Notes under the pieces: generated by a model
What the model saw: the letters and a program-made list of their open reading frames with translations, nothing else
What the model was told of the DNA's origin: nothing
Databases searched by the model: none
Program-made: the position numbers and the translations under genes
In this document: piece by piece, positions 50,272 through 59,759 of the stretch
Layout: every line of letters begins with the position of its first letter
Numbering within the stretch: position 1 is the stretch's first letter
Source: Anaerolineae bacterium
GTDB lineage: Bacteria > Chloroflexota > Anaerolineae > Aggregatilineales > UBA2796
Length of the DNA stretch: 64,000 nucleotides
Direction: 5' to 3'
NCBI GenBank assembly: GCA_019637555.1
Contig: JAHBVK010000012.1
Span: 58,431 to 122,430, forward strand

Positions 50272-53136
50272 GTGAGTATGGATATTCTTGTCGTAAATGC
50301 TGCACCATTTGCCTTGGCGCTGGTCGTGCCAACCCTCGGATTGCGGCTAGGAAAATTGGATAAACTGCGCGATCAGGCTAGACAGACGTTAGCGTGGGGA
50401 TTGGCGCTAACATTTCTCATGCTATTCGCTGCGCTGCTCGGGCATCTCCAAAATATCACCACTAATGGTCCATCTCTTTCGCAGACAAGATGGGTTCCCG
50501 AACTTGGTCTTACCCTGTCACTCTATTTGGACGGCTTATCACTGCTGTTTGCGCTGCTGATCACTGGCGTCGGCGCGATGGTCATGCTTTATGCTGGCTA
50601 CTATTTTGAGGAAATCAGTGATCTCACGCGCTTCTACACTTATCTGCTGATTTTCGTAGGCGGTATGCTGGGTTTGGTGCTGGCAGGGAATCTTCTCACG
50701 CTCTTTATTGGATGGGAGATCACCAGCGTTGCCTCATTTTTGCTAATCAGTTTCAAGCAGTCCGATCCAGCCGCACGGAGAGGCGCCCTGCAAGCGCTGA
50801 TCATTACCGCAGGTGGTGGTTTGGCGTTGTTGCTCGGCTTGATACTGCTTGGTACAGCGGCTGGTAGCTTTGAGTTCTCCGAACTACTGCGCGATGGTGA
50901 GGCATTGTCAGCAGCGCTGCGGGAAAACAGTTGGTATCCGATCATGCTGGTCTTAATCGTGATCGGCTGCGCTGCCAAAAGCGCCCAGTTTCCGCTGCAT
51001 TTCTGGCTGCCTGATGCCATGACCGCGCCAACGCCTGCTAGCGCTTATCTACATTCGGCTACCATGGTTAAGGCGGGCATTTATCTACTAGCACGCTTAT
51101 ATCCGCTGCTCGGAGACTCTGTCTTGTGGCAAGCCATCTTGGTACCCATGGGCTTGCTCACCATGTTGATCGGTGCCTTGTGGGCGCTGCGACAGCAAGA
51201 TTTGAAGGGGGCGCTTGCCTATTCCACGATCAGTCAGCTTGGCGCTTTGGTCGCACTGATCGGCTTACCGGAGGGGCATGGACTGACAGCAGCTTATGTC
51301 GGTATCGTAGCGCACGCACTGTACAAAGGTGCGTTATTTCTGATCGTAGGGGCGGTGGATCACGCGGCAGGCACACGACTGATTGCTAAATTGGGCGGCT
51401 TAGGGAAGAAGTTTCCGCTGCTAGCCGGGATCACCATTCTAGCGGCGCTGTCGATGGCAGGACTTCCGCCACTACTCGGTTTTGTGGCGAAGGAACAGCT
51501 ACTAGAGTCGGTGTTGGAAAGCAGTTCAGTCGCCACGGGGATCGTGCTGTTTAGTGCACTGTTCACCGTGACGATGGCACTAATCCTCGTTTGGGATGTC
51601 TTTTTCGGTAAAGCAAAGCAACAACACGACACTGAGCATCATGGCGAGGAACATCATCACTTGGCTTCGCCGCTGCTGATTGCGCCGGGCATATTGGCGA
51701 CCTTTGGCTTACTGACCGGATTGTTCCTGCAACCGCTGATCGTTCCGCTGCTAACGCCAGCATTAGGTAAAGCACCATCACTACATCTCTTCCATGGCTT
51801 CAATACGCCGCTATTACTCAGCATCATTGCTATCGCTGGCGGTGCGGGAGTTTTCGCTCTGCGTGGCACATGGAGATCGCTAGCGCTACCAGCGCTTCCC
51901 GCTGGCAGAGACCTCTACAATGCAGCAGTGCAGTTGGTCGAACGCGTCGCAGATATAGTGCTGTGGACGCAGGGCGGCAAACTTCGCTATTACCTGTTTG
52001 CCATTCTGTGCGCAGTTAGCATCCTGATGGCAACGGCAGGCTTTCGGCACATTGATGGGAACATGCGGATCGACATACGTAATGCCTCCGATGTGCTCAA
52101 AGGTGTGCTGCTGATCCTCTCCCTTGGCGCGACATTGGCAAGCATCATTATCCGCAATCATCTGGTGGCGGCGCTGCTTCTTGGCGTTAGTGGTTACAGC
52201 GTTGGAGCGATCTTCCTGCTAGAACCCGCTCCTGATGTGGCATTGGTGCAGTTTCTGGTCGAGACGATTGGCACCGTCTTAGTTGTCATCATGCTTAGCA
52301 AGATTCGTGCGCCAGAACGTCAGCAGGTCATTGAACGTGTCCATAATCAGCGGTTGGCGAGCCGACTCCGCGACGTTTTGATTGCCGTTGCGGTTGGGGT
52401 GGGAGTTGGTCTGTTCTCTCTGGCGGCAGTCGCGAATCGTTCCCAGCGCACAACTATCACGCAGTGGCATCTGGACAATTCACTACCATTAGTCGGCGCA
52501 ACTGATGTGGTCGCTTCCATCGTCACGGATTTTCGTGGCATGGATACTGTCATCGAGATCACTGTATTCAGTCTGGCTGCACTTGGTGTGCTGACCATCA
52601 TCGGACGTCCGGAAGCTGGCAAAACATGGTCATTCAACCGCAACGGTCATGCCGCCGAAGAAAAGCGTGCCACTTGGGAAATCACAGTAGAGAACGAGTC
52701 TGATCTCAGCACGCCGTTGACTCGAGTTGTTGCCAGTCTAGCGGTGCCTTTCTCGCTAATGCTAGGATTGGCACACATCTTCTATAGTGGTGTCGCCACA
52801 GGAGACGGCTTCACGGCAGGCGTAGTCGCCGGATTAGGCGTGGCGCTGTGGTACATCGTCTTTGGTTATCACGAAGCGAGTCGGCGCTTGCGCTGGCTGC
52901 ATCCCGTCCGCTTGATCGGCGCGGGCATGGGTCTGGCGATATTGAATGCGGCTGTTCCCCTATTGTTTGGCAAACCGTTTTTGGTCACCACTCAGTTCGA
53001 TCAACTGCATCTACCCGCTGGTATCCATCTAAGCTCAACGACATTCTTCGAGATCGGCATTTTCTTGGCGGTACTCGGCGGCACCAGCCTGATCCTCAAA
53101 ACTATTGCTCATCCCAAAGAGGTGGAAACACTATGA
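50272..53136 (+). CDS. mrpA: Mrp Na+/H+ antiporter subunit A, fused to subunit B
   Basis: The 954-residue polytopic protein begins with an NuoL/MrpA-type proton channel (about 1-650): GWEITSVASFLLISFKQSD, the KSAQFPLHFWLPDAMTAPTPASAYLHSATMVKAG region and ALYKGALFLIVGAVDHAAGTR. The C-terminal 140 residues are MrpB-like (VVASLAVPFSLMLGLAHIFYSG, then FFEIGIFLAVLGGTSLIL). Subunit B is therefore not a separate gene. The GTG start is favoured over the ATG two codons later because GAGAG lies 8 bases upstream of it. It is the first gene of an overlapping A/B-C-D-E-F-G operon. Confidence 0.95.
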   Translation: MSMDILVVNAAPFALALVVPTLGLRLGKLDKLRDQARQTLAWGLALTFLMLFAALLGHLQNITTNGPSLSQTRWVPELGLTLSLYLDGLSLLFALLITGVGAMVMLYAGYYFEEISDLTRFYTYLLIFVGGMLGLVLAGNLLTLFIGWEITSVASFLLISFKQSDPAARRGALQALIITAGGGLALLLGLILLGTAAGSFEFSELLRDGEALSAALRENSWYPIMLVLIVIGCAAKSAQFPLHFWLPDAMTAPTPASAYLHSATMVKAGIYLLARLYPLLGDSVLWQAILVPMGLLTMLIGALWALRQQDLKGALAYSTISQLGALVALIGLPEGHGLTAAYVGIVAHALYKGALFLIVGAVDHAAGTRLIAKLGGLGKKFPLLAGITILAALSMAGLPPLLGFVAKEQLLESVLESSSVATGIVLFSALFTVTMALILVWDVFFGKAKQQHDTEHHGEEHHHLASPLLIAPGILATFGLLTGLFLQPLIVPLLTPALGKAPSLHLFHGFNTPLLLSIIAIAGGAGVFALRGTWRSLALPALPAGRDLYNAAVQLVERVADIVLWTQGGKLRYYLFAILCAVSILMATAGFRHIDGNMRIDIRNASDVLKGVLLILSLGATLASIIIRNHLVAALLLGVSGYSVGAIFLLEPAPDVALVQFLVETIGTVLVVIMLSKIRAPERQQVIERVHNQRLASRLRDVLIAVAVGVGVGLFSLAAVANRSQRTTITQWHLDNSLPLVGATDVVASIVTDFRGMDTVIEITVFSLAALGVLTIIGRPEAGKTWSFNRNGHAAEEKRATWEITVENESDLSTPLTRVVASLAVPFSLMLGLAHIFYSGVATGDGFTAGVVAGLGVALWYIVFGYHEASRRLRWLHPVRLIGAGMGLAILNAAVPLLFGKPFLVTTQFDQLHLPAGIHLSSTTFFEIGIFLAVLGGTSLILKTIAHPKEVETL

Positions 53137-53465
53137 ACATCTTCTTTGCACTGGCAACAGGCGCGATGTTCGGGCTTGGCGTCTATCAACTACTGCGCCG
53201 CGATCTGATCAAATCCGCCATGGGCTTCTATATCTTGTTCACAGCGATCAACCTGCTGTTCTTAGCAGTGGGAGCATTCAATGGTGAATCAGCCGCATAT
53301 GTCGGTATCAGCGGACAACCGAGTGATCCTTTGGTTCAGGCGCTGCTGTTGACCGCTATCGTGATCAGTTTTGGCTCTTACGCGCTGCTGCTGGCGCTGA
53401 TCAACGTATCATCTCGTCGATACAAAACCGTCGATCCCGATAAAGTGGATCAGTTGAAGGGTTAA
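53133..53465 (+). CDS. mrpC: Mrp Na+/H+ antiporter subunit C
   Basis: The ATG at 53133 overlaps the mrpA stop (ATGA), giving about 110 residues with three membrane helices. The NuoK-type pattern is FGLGVYQLLRRDLIKSAMGFYILFTAINLLFLAVG and DPLVQALLLTAIVISFGSYALLLALI. An apparent longer frame from 52848 reads through mrpA out of frame and has no similarity. Confidence 0.93.
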   Translation: MNIFFALATGAMFGLGVYQLLRRDLIKSAMGFYILFTAINLLFLAVGAFNGESAAYVGISGQPSDPLVQALLLTAIVISFGSYALLLALINVSSRRYKTVDPDKVDQLKG

Positions 53466-53500
53466 GCTTTCGCGTTTCCGCTTCGGGGAAAGCAAAAACT

Positions 53501-54985
53501 ATGAACAATGCTCTTGTACTCGCACCCGTATTCATACCACTTGGCAGCGCGGCGCTGAACATCTTGGTCGGTCAGAATCGCACCTTGCAGCACATTATTG
53601 CTGTGTTCGCAGGTTTCATCGCTTGGGTTAGCAGCATCGTCTTGCTGATCATGAACTGGCAGTCGGGACCACAGCTATATCGTTTGGGCGGCTGGCCCAC
53701 GCCCTATGGCATTGTCTTGGCAGTTGATCTCCTCTCCGGTTTGTTCGGCGTAATGGCAACAACCGTCGTCTTTGGCGGTATCGTCTACGCCGTCGGCTGT
53801 AAGGATAAATGCGTCAAGTATCCAGCGTTTATGCCGCTATTTCTGTGCATGGGAGCAGGACTCAATGGTGCGCTATACACTGGCGACATCTTCACCTTGT
53901 TCGTGTTCGTCGAGCTAATGGTAATGTCCTCCGTCGCTCTAGTGGCGATTTCGGACAACAATCTCGGTGTCGAAGCCGCCATTAAGTATCTACTGATTAG
54001 CGCGATGGGATCGTTGTTCTTGCTGCTCGGCATCGCGGCGGTGTATGCCACCTTCGGCACGCTGACCATTGCCGATGTTGCCCGCCAACTGCAAACAGGT
54101 GAACGTCCGTTACTGGCGCAGGCAGCAGCCGTCTTCCTGATGTGCGCGTTCTTGCTCAAAAGCGCCGTCTTTCCCTTCCACTTCTGGCAACCAGATTTCC
54201 ACACCACCGCTCCCACTCCGGTACATGCGGTGCTGTCGTCCGTTGTCGTCAAGGTCGGTGTCTACGGGCTGATCCGTCTGACCATGCTGATGTTCACAGT
54301 GGAAGCCCCACTGATCCGCACGCTGCTGTTGGTGCTAGGGATCATCGGTATTTTCTTCGGCAGTTTAGGCGCGCTGCGTACTTATGACGCCAAGCGTATG
54401 CTCGCCTACTCCACTTTCGGTCAGATCGGTTTTATCTTGCTCGGTATCGGTTGGGGGACGCCGCTAGCCTTGGTTGGTGCGTTAGTCTATGCCGTAAATC
54501 ACGCCCTGATCAAATCCTCGCTGCTGATGATCACTGGCGCGATGAGCAGCCGAATGCCCAATAAGAGTGCCCGATTGACTCAGATCGGCGGTGCAGGCAA
54601 GGGCTTGGCGCTGATGAGCATCCTCTATTTGCTTGGTGGTTTAGCACTTGCGGGTGTACCGCCATTGAATGGCTTCATCAGCAAAGTGGCATTGGTACGC
54701 GGTGGCGTTGAAGCTCACAATTGGATCACGCTGCTTCCCGCCGTCTTTGCGGGTTTGATCACGCTGCTTTACATGATGCGGACTTGGCAGTTGATCTTCC
54801 AACAGCAGCCGGAAAAAACGCTGAAGCTGAAACCCTATGGAGATAGTCTACTCGCGCCTGCCGTGCTGATCGGTTTGTGCGTTGCCCTCGGCTTGTACGC
54901 TGGTCCGCTGGTCGATGTGGCTACCGCTGCCGTTAACCAGCTTGGCGATCCATCGATCTACATCAAGGCAATACTCGGAGGCTAA
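53501..54985 (+). CDS. mrpD: Mrp Na+/H+ antiporter subunit D
   Basis: The 494-residue, roughly 14-helix protein is NuoN/MrpD-like: FVFVELMVMSSVALVAIS, LLKSAVFPFHFWQPDFHTTAPTPVHAVLSSVVVKVGVYGL with the conserved Lys and His, and AYSTFGQIGFILLGIGWG. It is complete, with the conserved Glu in the VELM motif, and starts 35 bases after mrpC. Confidence 0.95.
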   Translation: MNNALVLAPVFIPLGSAALNILVGQNRTLQHIIAVFAGFIAWVSSIVLLIMNWQSGPQLYRLGGWPTPYGIVLAVDLLSGLFGVMATTVVFGGIVYAVGCKDKCVKYPAFMPLFLCMGAGLNGALYTGDIFTLFVFVELMVMSSVALVAISDNNLGVEAAIKYLLISAMGSLFLLLGIAAVYATFGTLTIADVARQLQTGERPLLAQAAAVFLMCAFLLKSAVFPFHFWQPDFHTTAPTPVHAVLSSVVVKVGVYGLIRLTMLMFTVEAPLIRTLLLVLGIIGIFFGSLGALRTYDAKRMLAYSTFGQIGFILLGIGWGTPLALVGALVYAVNHALIKSSLLMITGAMSSRMPNKSARLTQIGGAGKGLALMSILYLLGGLALAGVPPLNGFISKVALVRGGVEAHNWITLLPAVFAGLITLLYMMRTWQLIFQQQPEKTLKLKPYGDSLLAPAVLIGLCVALGLYAGPLVDVATAAVNQLGDPSIYIKAILGG

Positions 54986-54990
54986 GGCTG

Positions 54991-55482
54991 ATGCTGCGAC
55001 GGGCAATACTAGCGATCCCGATGGCGCTGGTCTGGATGGTGCTAACCGCGACGCTGAACCTTGAGGGTTTTCTCGTTGGCTTCGTAGTCGCCTTGGCGGT
55101 GTTGACTCTAGTCAGCGAAAGTAAAACACAATTGAAACTGAACAACTTTCCTGATCAATTGCTGGCGCTGCTCACGCATATCGTTACGCTGTCGCGCGAT
55201 ATTTATCTTTCGGGTGTCGATGTCGCCAAGCGCGTGATTGATCCTAAACTGCCGATGAAACAAGGCATCTTGGCGGTCAATACACAAGATGAACACGAAC
55301 GTGACATCGTAGCAGCGTTAAGCGCTCACGCCATCACCATCACACCGGGCGAACTGGTGCTGGATTTCGATGGCGGTAAGACGATGTTCGTTCATTGCCT
55401 CGATGTAGAGGCATCTGCTAGGAGCGCAGACGCAGCGCAGACACGACGGTTGAAGTTGTTTCGGAGGATATTAGGTGGATAG
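54991..55482 (+). CDS. mrpE: Mrp Na+/H+ antiporter subunit E
   Basis: The 163-residue protein has two N-terminal membrane helices (AILAIPMALVWMVLTATLNLEGFLVGFVVALAVLTLV). The MrpE cytoplasmic domain follows (SGVDVAKRVIDPKLPMKQGILAV, then SAHAITITPGELVLDF). It begins 5 bases after mrpD and overlaps mrpF by 8 bases. Confidence 0.93.
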   Translation: MLRRAILAIPMALVWMVLTATLNLEGFLVGFVVALAVLTLVSESKTQLKLNNFPDQLLALLTHIVTLSRDIYLSGVDVAKRVIDPKLPMKQGILAVNTQDEHERDIVAALSAHAITITPGELVLDFDGGKTMFVHCLDVEASARSADAAQTRRLKLFRRILGG

Positions 55483-55750
55483 CTTCGTCAATTTCGGTGT
55501 GCAAAGCGCCATGATCGTCATGGTATTGCTGCTGCTGCTATGCAGTTACCGAATATTTCGCGGTCCTACGCCAGCGGATCGCTTGCAGGCAATCGATTTC
55601 GCTTCTACGCTGCTGATCGGTATCACCGTACTGCTGGCGATCATTCAACAGGATTACTTACTAGTTGATGTCGGTATTGCAGTTGCTGGCTTGGGTTTTG
55701 TTGGCACGGTAGCGGTAGCGCGTTATCTGGCAGATGGGCAGGTGTTCTGA
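55475..55750 (+). CDS. mrpF: Mrp Na+/H+ antiporter subunit F
   Basis: The 91-residue, three-helix protein begins at a GTG and shows the MrpF pattern YRIFRGPTPADRLQAIDFASTLLIGITVLLAI, including the RGPTPADR motif. Both ends overlap the neighbouring subunit genes. Confidence 0.92.
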   Translation: MDSFVNFGVQSAMIVMVLLLLLCSYRIFRGPTPADRLQAIDFASTLLIGITVLLAIIQQDYLLVDVGIAVAGLGFVGTVAVARYLADGQVF

Positions 55751-56163
55751 TGCAAGTTGTCCTGCAAATCATTGGCTTGGTGGCGCTGTGGATCGGCGTG
55801 ATCTTTTGTGCGCTTGGTGTACTTGGCTTGCTGCGCTTTCCCGATGCTTATTCACGACTGCACGCTTCCGGTAAAGTATCGACACTTGGCTTATGCGGGC
55901 TACTCGTCGGATCGGCATTCCTACTGCCCTCGTCGGCACTCAAAGTGATCGCCCTGGGCATCTTTATGGTGATTTCCTCGCCCGTTGCATCTCACGTGAT
56001 CGCGCTGGCGGCGTATCGACAGGGCATACCGATGGTGAATGCCGTGCGCGACGATATGGCAGCAGCGTTACCGGGCGAGTTCGGACAACAGGCAAATAGA
56101 CTCGATTCGCAGTCCGAAGATCGCTTGGAAACGAGCGCCGCTATGGACGCTCTCGAAGCGTAA
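55750..56163 (+). CDS. mrpG: Mrp Na+/H+ antiporter subunit G
   Basis: The 137-residue protein has three helices with the MrpG motif GVLGLLRFPDAYSRLHASGKVSTLG. Its start overlaps the mrpF stop (TGATG). The C-terminal 35 residues are polar and overlap the convergent HtrA-type gene by 23 bases. Confidence 0.93.
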   Translation: MQVVLQIIGLVALWIGVIFCALGVLGLLRFPDAYSRLHASGKVSTLGLCGLLVGSAFLLPSSALKVIALGIFMVISSPVASHVIALAAYRQGIPMVNAVRDDMAAALPGEFGQQANRLDSQSEDRLETSAAMDALEA

Positions 56164-57388
56164 CATTCACATCGAAGGTGTTATTGTCCCGGATGATAGT
56201 TAGTTTGAGATTATCGCCCGGTGAAGTGTTCTCGATCAAATAAATCAGCAGCATTTCAAAGCTTTCGACGCGCACATCGTTCAGCGCGATGATCAAATCG
56301 CCGCCTGATAACAGCGTTTTGCCACGGATCGTCATTGTTTGCGATCCACCGCGCAAGCCCGCTTCTGCTGCTGGCGAGCCTTCGGTCACACGAGTCACCA
56401 GCACTCCGTAATCTACTGGCAATCGCAGTTCTTGCGCCACGGATGCCACTGAGAAAACAGCCGATGAGTCGATCCCTAACCACGAATAGGTCACTTTCCC
56501 CGCGCTGATCAACAGCGGCACGACGCGCTTGAGCGTATTTACTGGCACGGCGAAGCCGATTCCCTGAAACGCACCTGACTCCGTACGGATTGCCGTATTG
56601 ATGCCGATCACATTGCCGTTTATATCCAGTAGCGGACCGCCCGAGTTGCCGGGGTTGATTTGTGCGTCGATCTGAATCACCGACGGATTACTAAAGTTAG
56701 CATTGCTGTTTACTAGCATCAACGCCGAATCTAGCGTTCGTCCTGTCGCACTGATAATGCCCGTCGTCATGGAACTGAGCAAGCCAAATGGATTGCCAAT
56801 TGTGGCGATGAACTGCCCCACTTTGAGCGCCGCTGAATCGCCTAAGGTGACTGGCAGCAAGCGGCTGGCATCTACCTCCACGCGAATCACTGCCAAATCG
56901 CTGAATTCGTCCGAACCCACAACGCGCGCGCTAGTGACAAAGCCATCATTGAAGGTGACGTAGATTTCCGTCGCGTTAAAAACGACATGGGCATTCGTGA
57001 CGATATGACCTTCCGCATCGTAGATGAAGCCTGATCCATTGGTGTCTTGCTCAGTCTGCGCCGTTCGCTGGATCGCTTCGATATTCACTACTGAGGGAGA
57101 AATTCGATCATATAAGTTAGCAAAAACCTGCTGCGCCGCATCAGCCTCAGCGATTAATGTTGCTGAGATCAGGGTTGCTGTCGGTGCTGCACTCTGGGAT
57201 ATAGACTGTTCGGTACTAACGGGGGTGATCGGAGATTGTGGCGTTGTCTGTGAAGGGTTACAAGCTGTAAGCAACAGCGCAATCAGGATCAAAGCCACGC
57301 CCGGAGCAACAACTCCGGGATGAACGTGGTTGTGAAAGCGTTGCCATATTGTTTTAGCCGGAAGCATAATCTCTTGACATAGAGACAT
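56141..57388 (-). CDS. HtrA/DegP-type S1C serine protease lipoprotein with PDZ domain
   Basis: From the ATG at 57388 (AAGG 5 bases upstream) the product is about 415 residues. A lipoprotein signal ends LLLTAC-NPS. A trypsin-like domain has His in IVTNAHVVF, Asp in DEFSDLAVIRVE and Ser in INPGNSGGPLLDINGNVIG. A PDZ domain follows (GVLVTRVTEGSPAAEAGLRGG, then LIALNDVRVESFEMLLIYLIE). It should cleave misfolded proteins on the outer face of the membrane. The frame opens further upstream but would run into dnaJ. It follows the DnaJ-like gene by 8 bases. Confidence 0.92.
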   Translation of the reverse strand: MSLCQEIMLPAKTIWQRFHNHVHPGVVAPGVALILIALLLTACNPSQTTPQSPITPVSTEQSISQSAAPTATLISATLIAEADAAQQVFANLYDRISPSVVNIEAIQRTAQTEQDTNGSGFIYDAEGHIVTNAHVVFNATEIYVTFNDGFVTSARVVGSDEFSDLAVIRVEVDASRLLPVTLGDSAALKVGQFIATIGNPFGLLSSMTTGIISATGRTLDSALMLVNSNANFSNPSVIQIDAQINPGNSGGPLLDINGNVIGINTAIRTESGAFQGIGFAVPVNTLKRVVPLLISAGKVTYSWLGIDSSAVFSVASVAQELRLPVDYGVLVTRVTEGSPAAEAGLRGGSQTMTIRGKTLLSGGDLIIALNDVRVESFEMLLIYLIENTSPGDNLKLTIIRDNNTFDVNVTLRERP

Positions 57389-57395
57389 CCACGCC

Positions 57396-58301
57396 TTACC
57401 CTTGCTGCGCGGTGCTCTGCGGCTGGCGGAGTGCGGCAAGCTGCTGAAACAACTTCTTTTCTTCTTCGGTTAAGCTGGTGGGCACCTGCACCAGCACGCG
57501 CACAAACAGATCGCCGTACTCATCTTCCTTTCGCAGCTTTGGCATCCCGCGACCTGCGATGCGGATGGTCTTGCCGGATTGCGTTCCCGCTGGAATACGC
57601 AGCTTGACATCGCCCGCCAGCGTACCGACGGTCATCTCACCACCCAGCACAGACTTGTAGAGATCAACTTTGAGGTCAGTATACAGATCGTCATCGCGGC
57701 GCTCAAACTGCGGATGCGGCTTGACGCTGATCACCAGATACAAATCGCCTGCTGGACCACCGCCAAAGCCAGCATATCCCTGACCGGAAAGCTTTACCTT
57801 TGTGCCTTCTTTAGCACCGCGTGGAATACGTATCGTGCGCTTAGTCCCGTTACGGTTGATCACGCGCTCAGTGCCGTGATACGCTTCTTCCAGCGTGATC
57901 TCAACAGCTTGGTCGATGTCCTGCCCGCGCGAAGGGGTGTTACGGGTGCGTGTACCAAATCCACCGCCGAAAATGGTGGAAAAGAAGTCGGAGAAAGAAT
58001 CGCCACCCTCGCCACCAGCATTCGCATTGGAGTATTCACCCCAATTGAAGTCGCCACGTCCGCCGCCCTGCTGCCATGTCTGATAATTCGAGCCAAGCTG
58101 ATCGTACTTGCGGCGCTTGTCTGCGTCACTAAGGACTTCATACGCTTCGTTAATTTGCTTGAATTTGCTTTCAGCTTCCTGATCGCCGGGGTTTTTATCT
58201 GGATGATATTTCCGCGCCAGATTGCGGTACGCCTTCTTGATTTCTTTATCGTCAGCGTTACGGGCAACGCCGAGCGTTTTGTAGTAATCCTGATATTCCA
58301 T
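57396..58301 (-). CDS. DnaJ/CbpA-type co-chaperone
   Basis: The 301-residue protein has an N-terminal J domain ([36 protein letters not shown] with the HPD motif), a Gly/Phe-rich segment ([18 protein letters not shown]) and the two-part C-terminal substrate domain ([45 protein letters not shown]). The zinc-finger Cys repeats of DnaJ are absent, as in CbpA. It stimulates DnaK ATPase. It forms an operon with the HtrA-type protease, so the pair is probably a protein-quality-control unit. No CIRCE element is visible upstream. Confidence 0.94.
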   Translation of the reverse strand: MEYQDYYKTLGVARNADDKEIKKAYRNLARKYHPDKNPGDQEAESKFKQINEAYEVLSDADKRRKYDQLGSNYQTWQQGGGRGDFNWGEYSNANAGGEGGDSFSDFFSTIFGGGFGTRTRNTPSRGQDIDQAVEITLEEAYHGTERVINRNGTKRTIRIPRGAKEGTKVKLSGQGYAGFGGGPAGDLYLVISVKPHPQFERRDDDLYTDLKVDLYKSVLGGEMTVGTLAGDVKLRIPAGTQSGKTIRIAGRGMPKLRKEDEYGDLFVRVLVQVPTSLTEEEKKLFQQLAALRQPQSTAQQG

Positions 58302-58341
58302 ACGCTAATTTATCACCATTCCCCTAAGTTTCTGATCACTT

Positions 58342-58370
58342 ATTTTAAGTTTGTGCAGGGGCGGAGTCAA
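58342..58370 (-). promoter_or_regulatory. Sigma70-type promoter of the DnaJ-like/HtrA operon
   Basis: On the minus strand TTGACT (58370-58365), 17 bases, then TAAAAT (58347-58342). The predicted start is near 58335, 34 bases before the dnaJ-like start codon. Confidence 0.55.
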
Positions 58371-58420
58371 CGAGCGTAACTGGTTTCTATCACAAATCTT
58401 ATGTCGTTGAGGTTCAAATC

Positions 58421-58456
58421 ATGAAGCCAGAATAGGGATACTATTGCTGGCTTCAT
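58421..58456 (-). terminator. Strong hairpin after the His-rich membrane protein gene
   Basis: ATGAAGCCAG (58421-58430) pairs perfectly with CTGGCTTCAT (58447-58456), with an inner AATAG/CTATT stem around GGATA. It lies 32 bases after the stop of the gene at 58488. The U-run is poor, so termination efficiency is uncertain. Confidence 0.5.
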
Positions 58457-58487
58457 AAATAAGGCTATTTGCTTGTGAGCAGGAAAA

Positions 58488-59618
58488 CTAGGCTACTGCT
58501 TCACGCTCAATCGCTTCGAAGTCGGTAAACAGGAAGTGATCGTGATAGTAGTGAATCCACAGGAAGCACAAGATCGCTGTGTAGTAAGCAGTGTCAAAGC
58601 GGGCATTGCTGCTGCGGGTCGGGTCGACCAAGCCGACAACGAACCACACCACGACACCAAGTATCAACGAACCACCCAGCATACTGGCGCTGAATAGATA
58701 CAACCGCCATGAACTGCGATCTGCAGCGAACTTACGTACCGTCGGCATCGCGCCCTGCAAATGTCCAGCCTGTTCGCGCAGCTTGATCAGGTAGAACGTC
58801 AGCGCTAGATATTGGAACGAGTGCCATGTGTTCAAGCCTTGAAACGCCGTGTCCAGATTTTCTAGTGCAGGCATGGTCGAGGCGACGATTACTGTGATGA
58901 TGATGAACACCGTCTTGGGCCAGTGGATATAACCACCGCGCCATTCTTGATAAGTCTTGACGGCAAACGCGCCAAGCGCCACCAAGAAGATCGCGGTCAT
59001 GGTGTAGAAGAACCATGATGCTTGGAAGAACGTCGGGATAGCGTTCGCCAAATCGTTCACGCCAATGACAAAGCTGCCCTGACTGATCTTCAATGCAGCG
59101 ATGGGGAACAAGCAGGTCAGGATCAGCGCGTAGTCGATAGCGCGCGCTTGCAGCGACACCGCTGAACCTTTGCGCTTATCACGCTTGTAGTACAGTTCCA
59201 CCACGTAAGTCACTTGGTGCAGTACGTGGATCGACGCCCAGAAGAAGAAAACGGTCAGCAGCAGTGTCAGGTTCAGGAATGCCAGCGACACAACCACAAT
59301 CGGGATGATGATCGAAGAGCGGATCAGCATCGGGTAACGCTTGACGAAGTTACCATCCAACGCTGTACGCATAAAAGTGGCGTACATATGCGGACCACCG
59401 ACCAGCAGCGCCACCGCAAGGTTTACACCATTACGCGCGATGTCGGATTCAACACCTAGCTTGACACCAAGCAAGTAGAAAAGATAGGGCATCGGAACGA
59501 GGAGCACGCTTAAAGTCATGTATAGCGTGTCCCAGTTGCGATTGCGTAGCCATAAACCTTCGGGCTTAACCTGTTCTTCAGTCCGTAATGCCGGGGAATT
59601 AAGTGCGGTAACGCTCAT
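58488..59618 (-). CDS. Polytopic membrane protein with conserved-looking histidines
   Basis: The 376-residue protein has about eight to ten predicted membrane helices. Histidines cluster at membrane borders: H77 in VGGPHMYATFMRT, H131 and H134 in FWASIHVLHQ, one in LNTWHSFQYLALTF, and three in FLWIHYYHDHFLFTDFE near the C-terminus. Such patterns occur in integral-membrane di-metal oxygenases and in the Brp/Blh carotene-cleavage family, but I cannot assign it to either. The ATG follows AGGAG. The gene stands alone, between the ATL gene and a hairpin. Confidence 0.65.
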   Translation of the reverse strand: MSVTALNSPALRTEEQVKPEGLWLRNRNWDTLYMTLSVLLVPMPYLFYLLGVKLGVESDIARNGVNLAVALLVGGPHMYATFMRTALDGNFVKRYPMLIRSSIIIPIVVVSLAFLNLTLLLTVFFFWASIHVLHQVTYVVELYYKRDKRKGSAVSLQARAIDYALILTCLFPIAALKISQGSFVIGVNDLANAIPTFFQASWFFYTMTAIFLVALGAFAVKTYQEWRGGYIHWPKTVFIIITVIVASTMPALENLDTAFQGLNTWHSFQYLALTFYLIKLREQAGHLQGAMPTVRKFAADRSSWRLYLFSASMLGGSLILGVVVWFVVGLVDPTRSSNARFDTAYYTAILCFLWIHYYHDHFLFTDFEAIEREAVA

Positions 59619-59759
59619 AGGGCACTCCTGTGATTGCTAAATACGATGTAGATTGCGTTGCGGAATGAGACCACGAAACTATATACAATGGCTATTTACG
59701 TTCCACGCATTTATACGTTTTAACCCGTATCTGCGGGAAAGTTGCGAACTGAAGTGGCA

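Noticed and set aside
52848..53132. Long N-terminal extension of mrpC
   Set aside because: It reads inside mrpA in another frame. The MrpC homology begins exactly at the ATG at 53133.
57579..58379. 266-residue frame antisense to the DnaJ-like gene
   Set aside because: The DnaJ-like frame is a full, motif-rich match. The antisense product has no domain.
58302..58420. CIRCE heat-shock operator at the DnaJ-like gene
   Set aside because: No TTAGCACTC/GAGTGCTAA dyad is present. Only a plain sigma70-type promoter is visible.
58405..58420. tRNA-like T-loop GGTTCAAATC
   Set aside because: No acceptor, D or anticodon arm can be formed around it.
59730..59752. Terminator behind the ATL gene
   Set aside because: CCCG-TATCTG-CGGG has only a 4-bp stem, which is too weak to call although AT-rich sequence follows.
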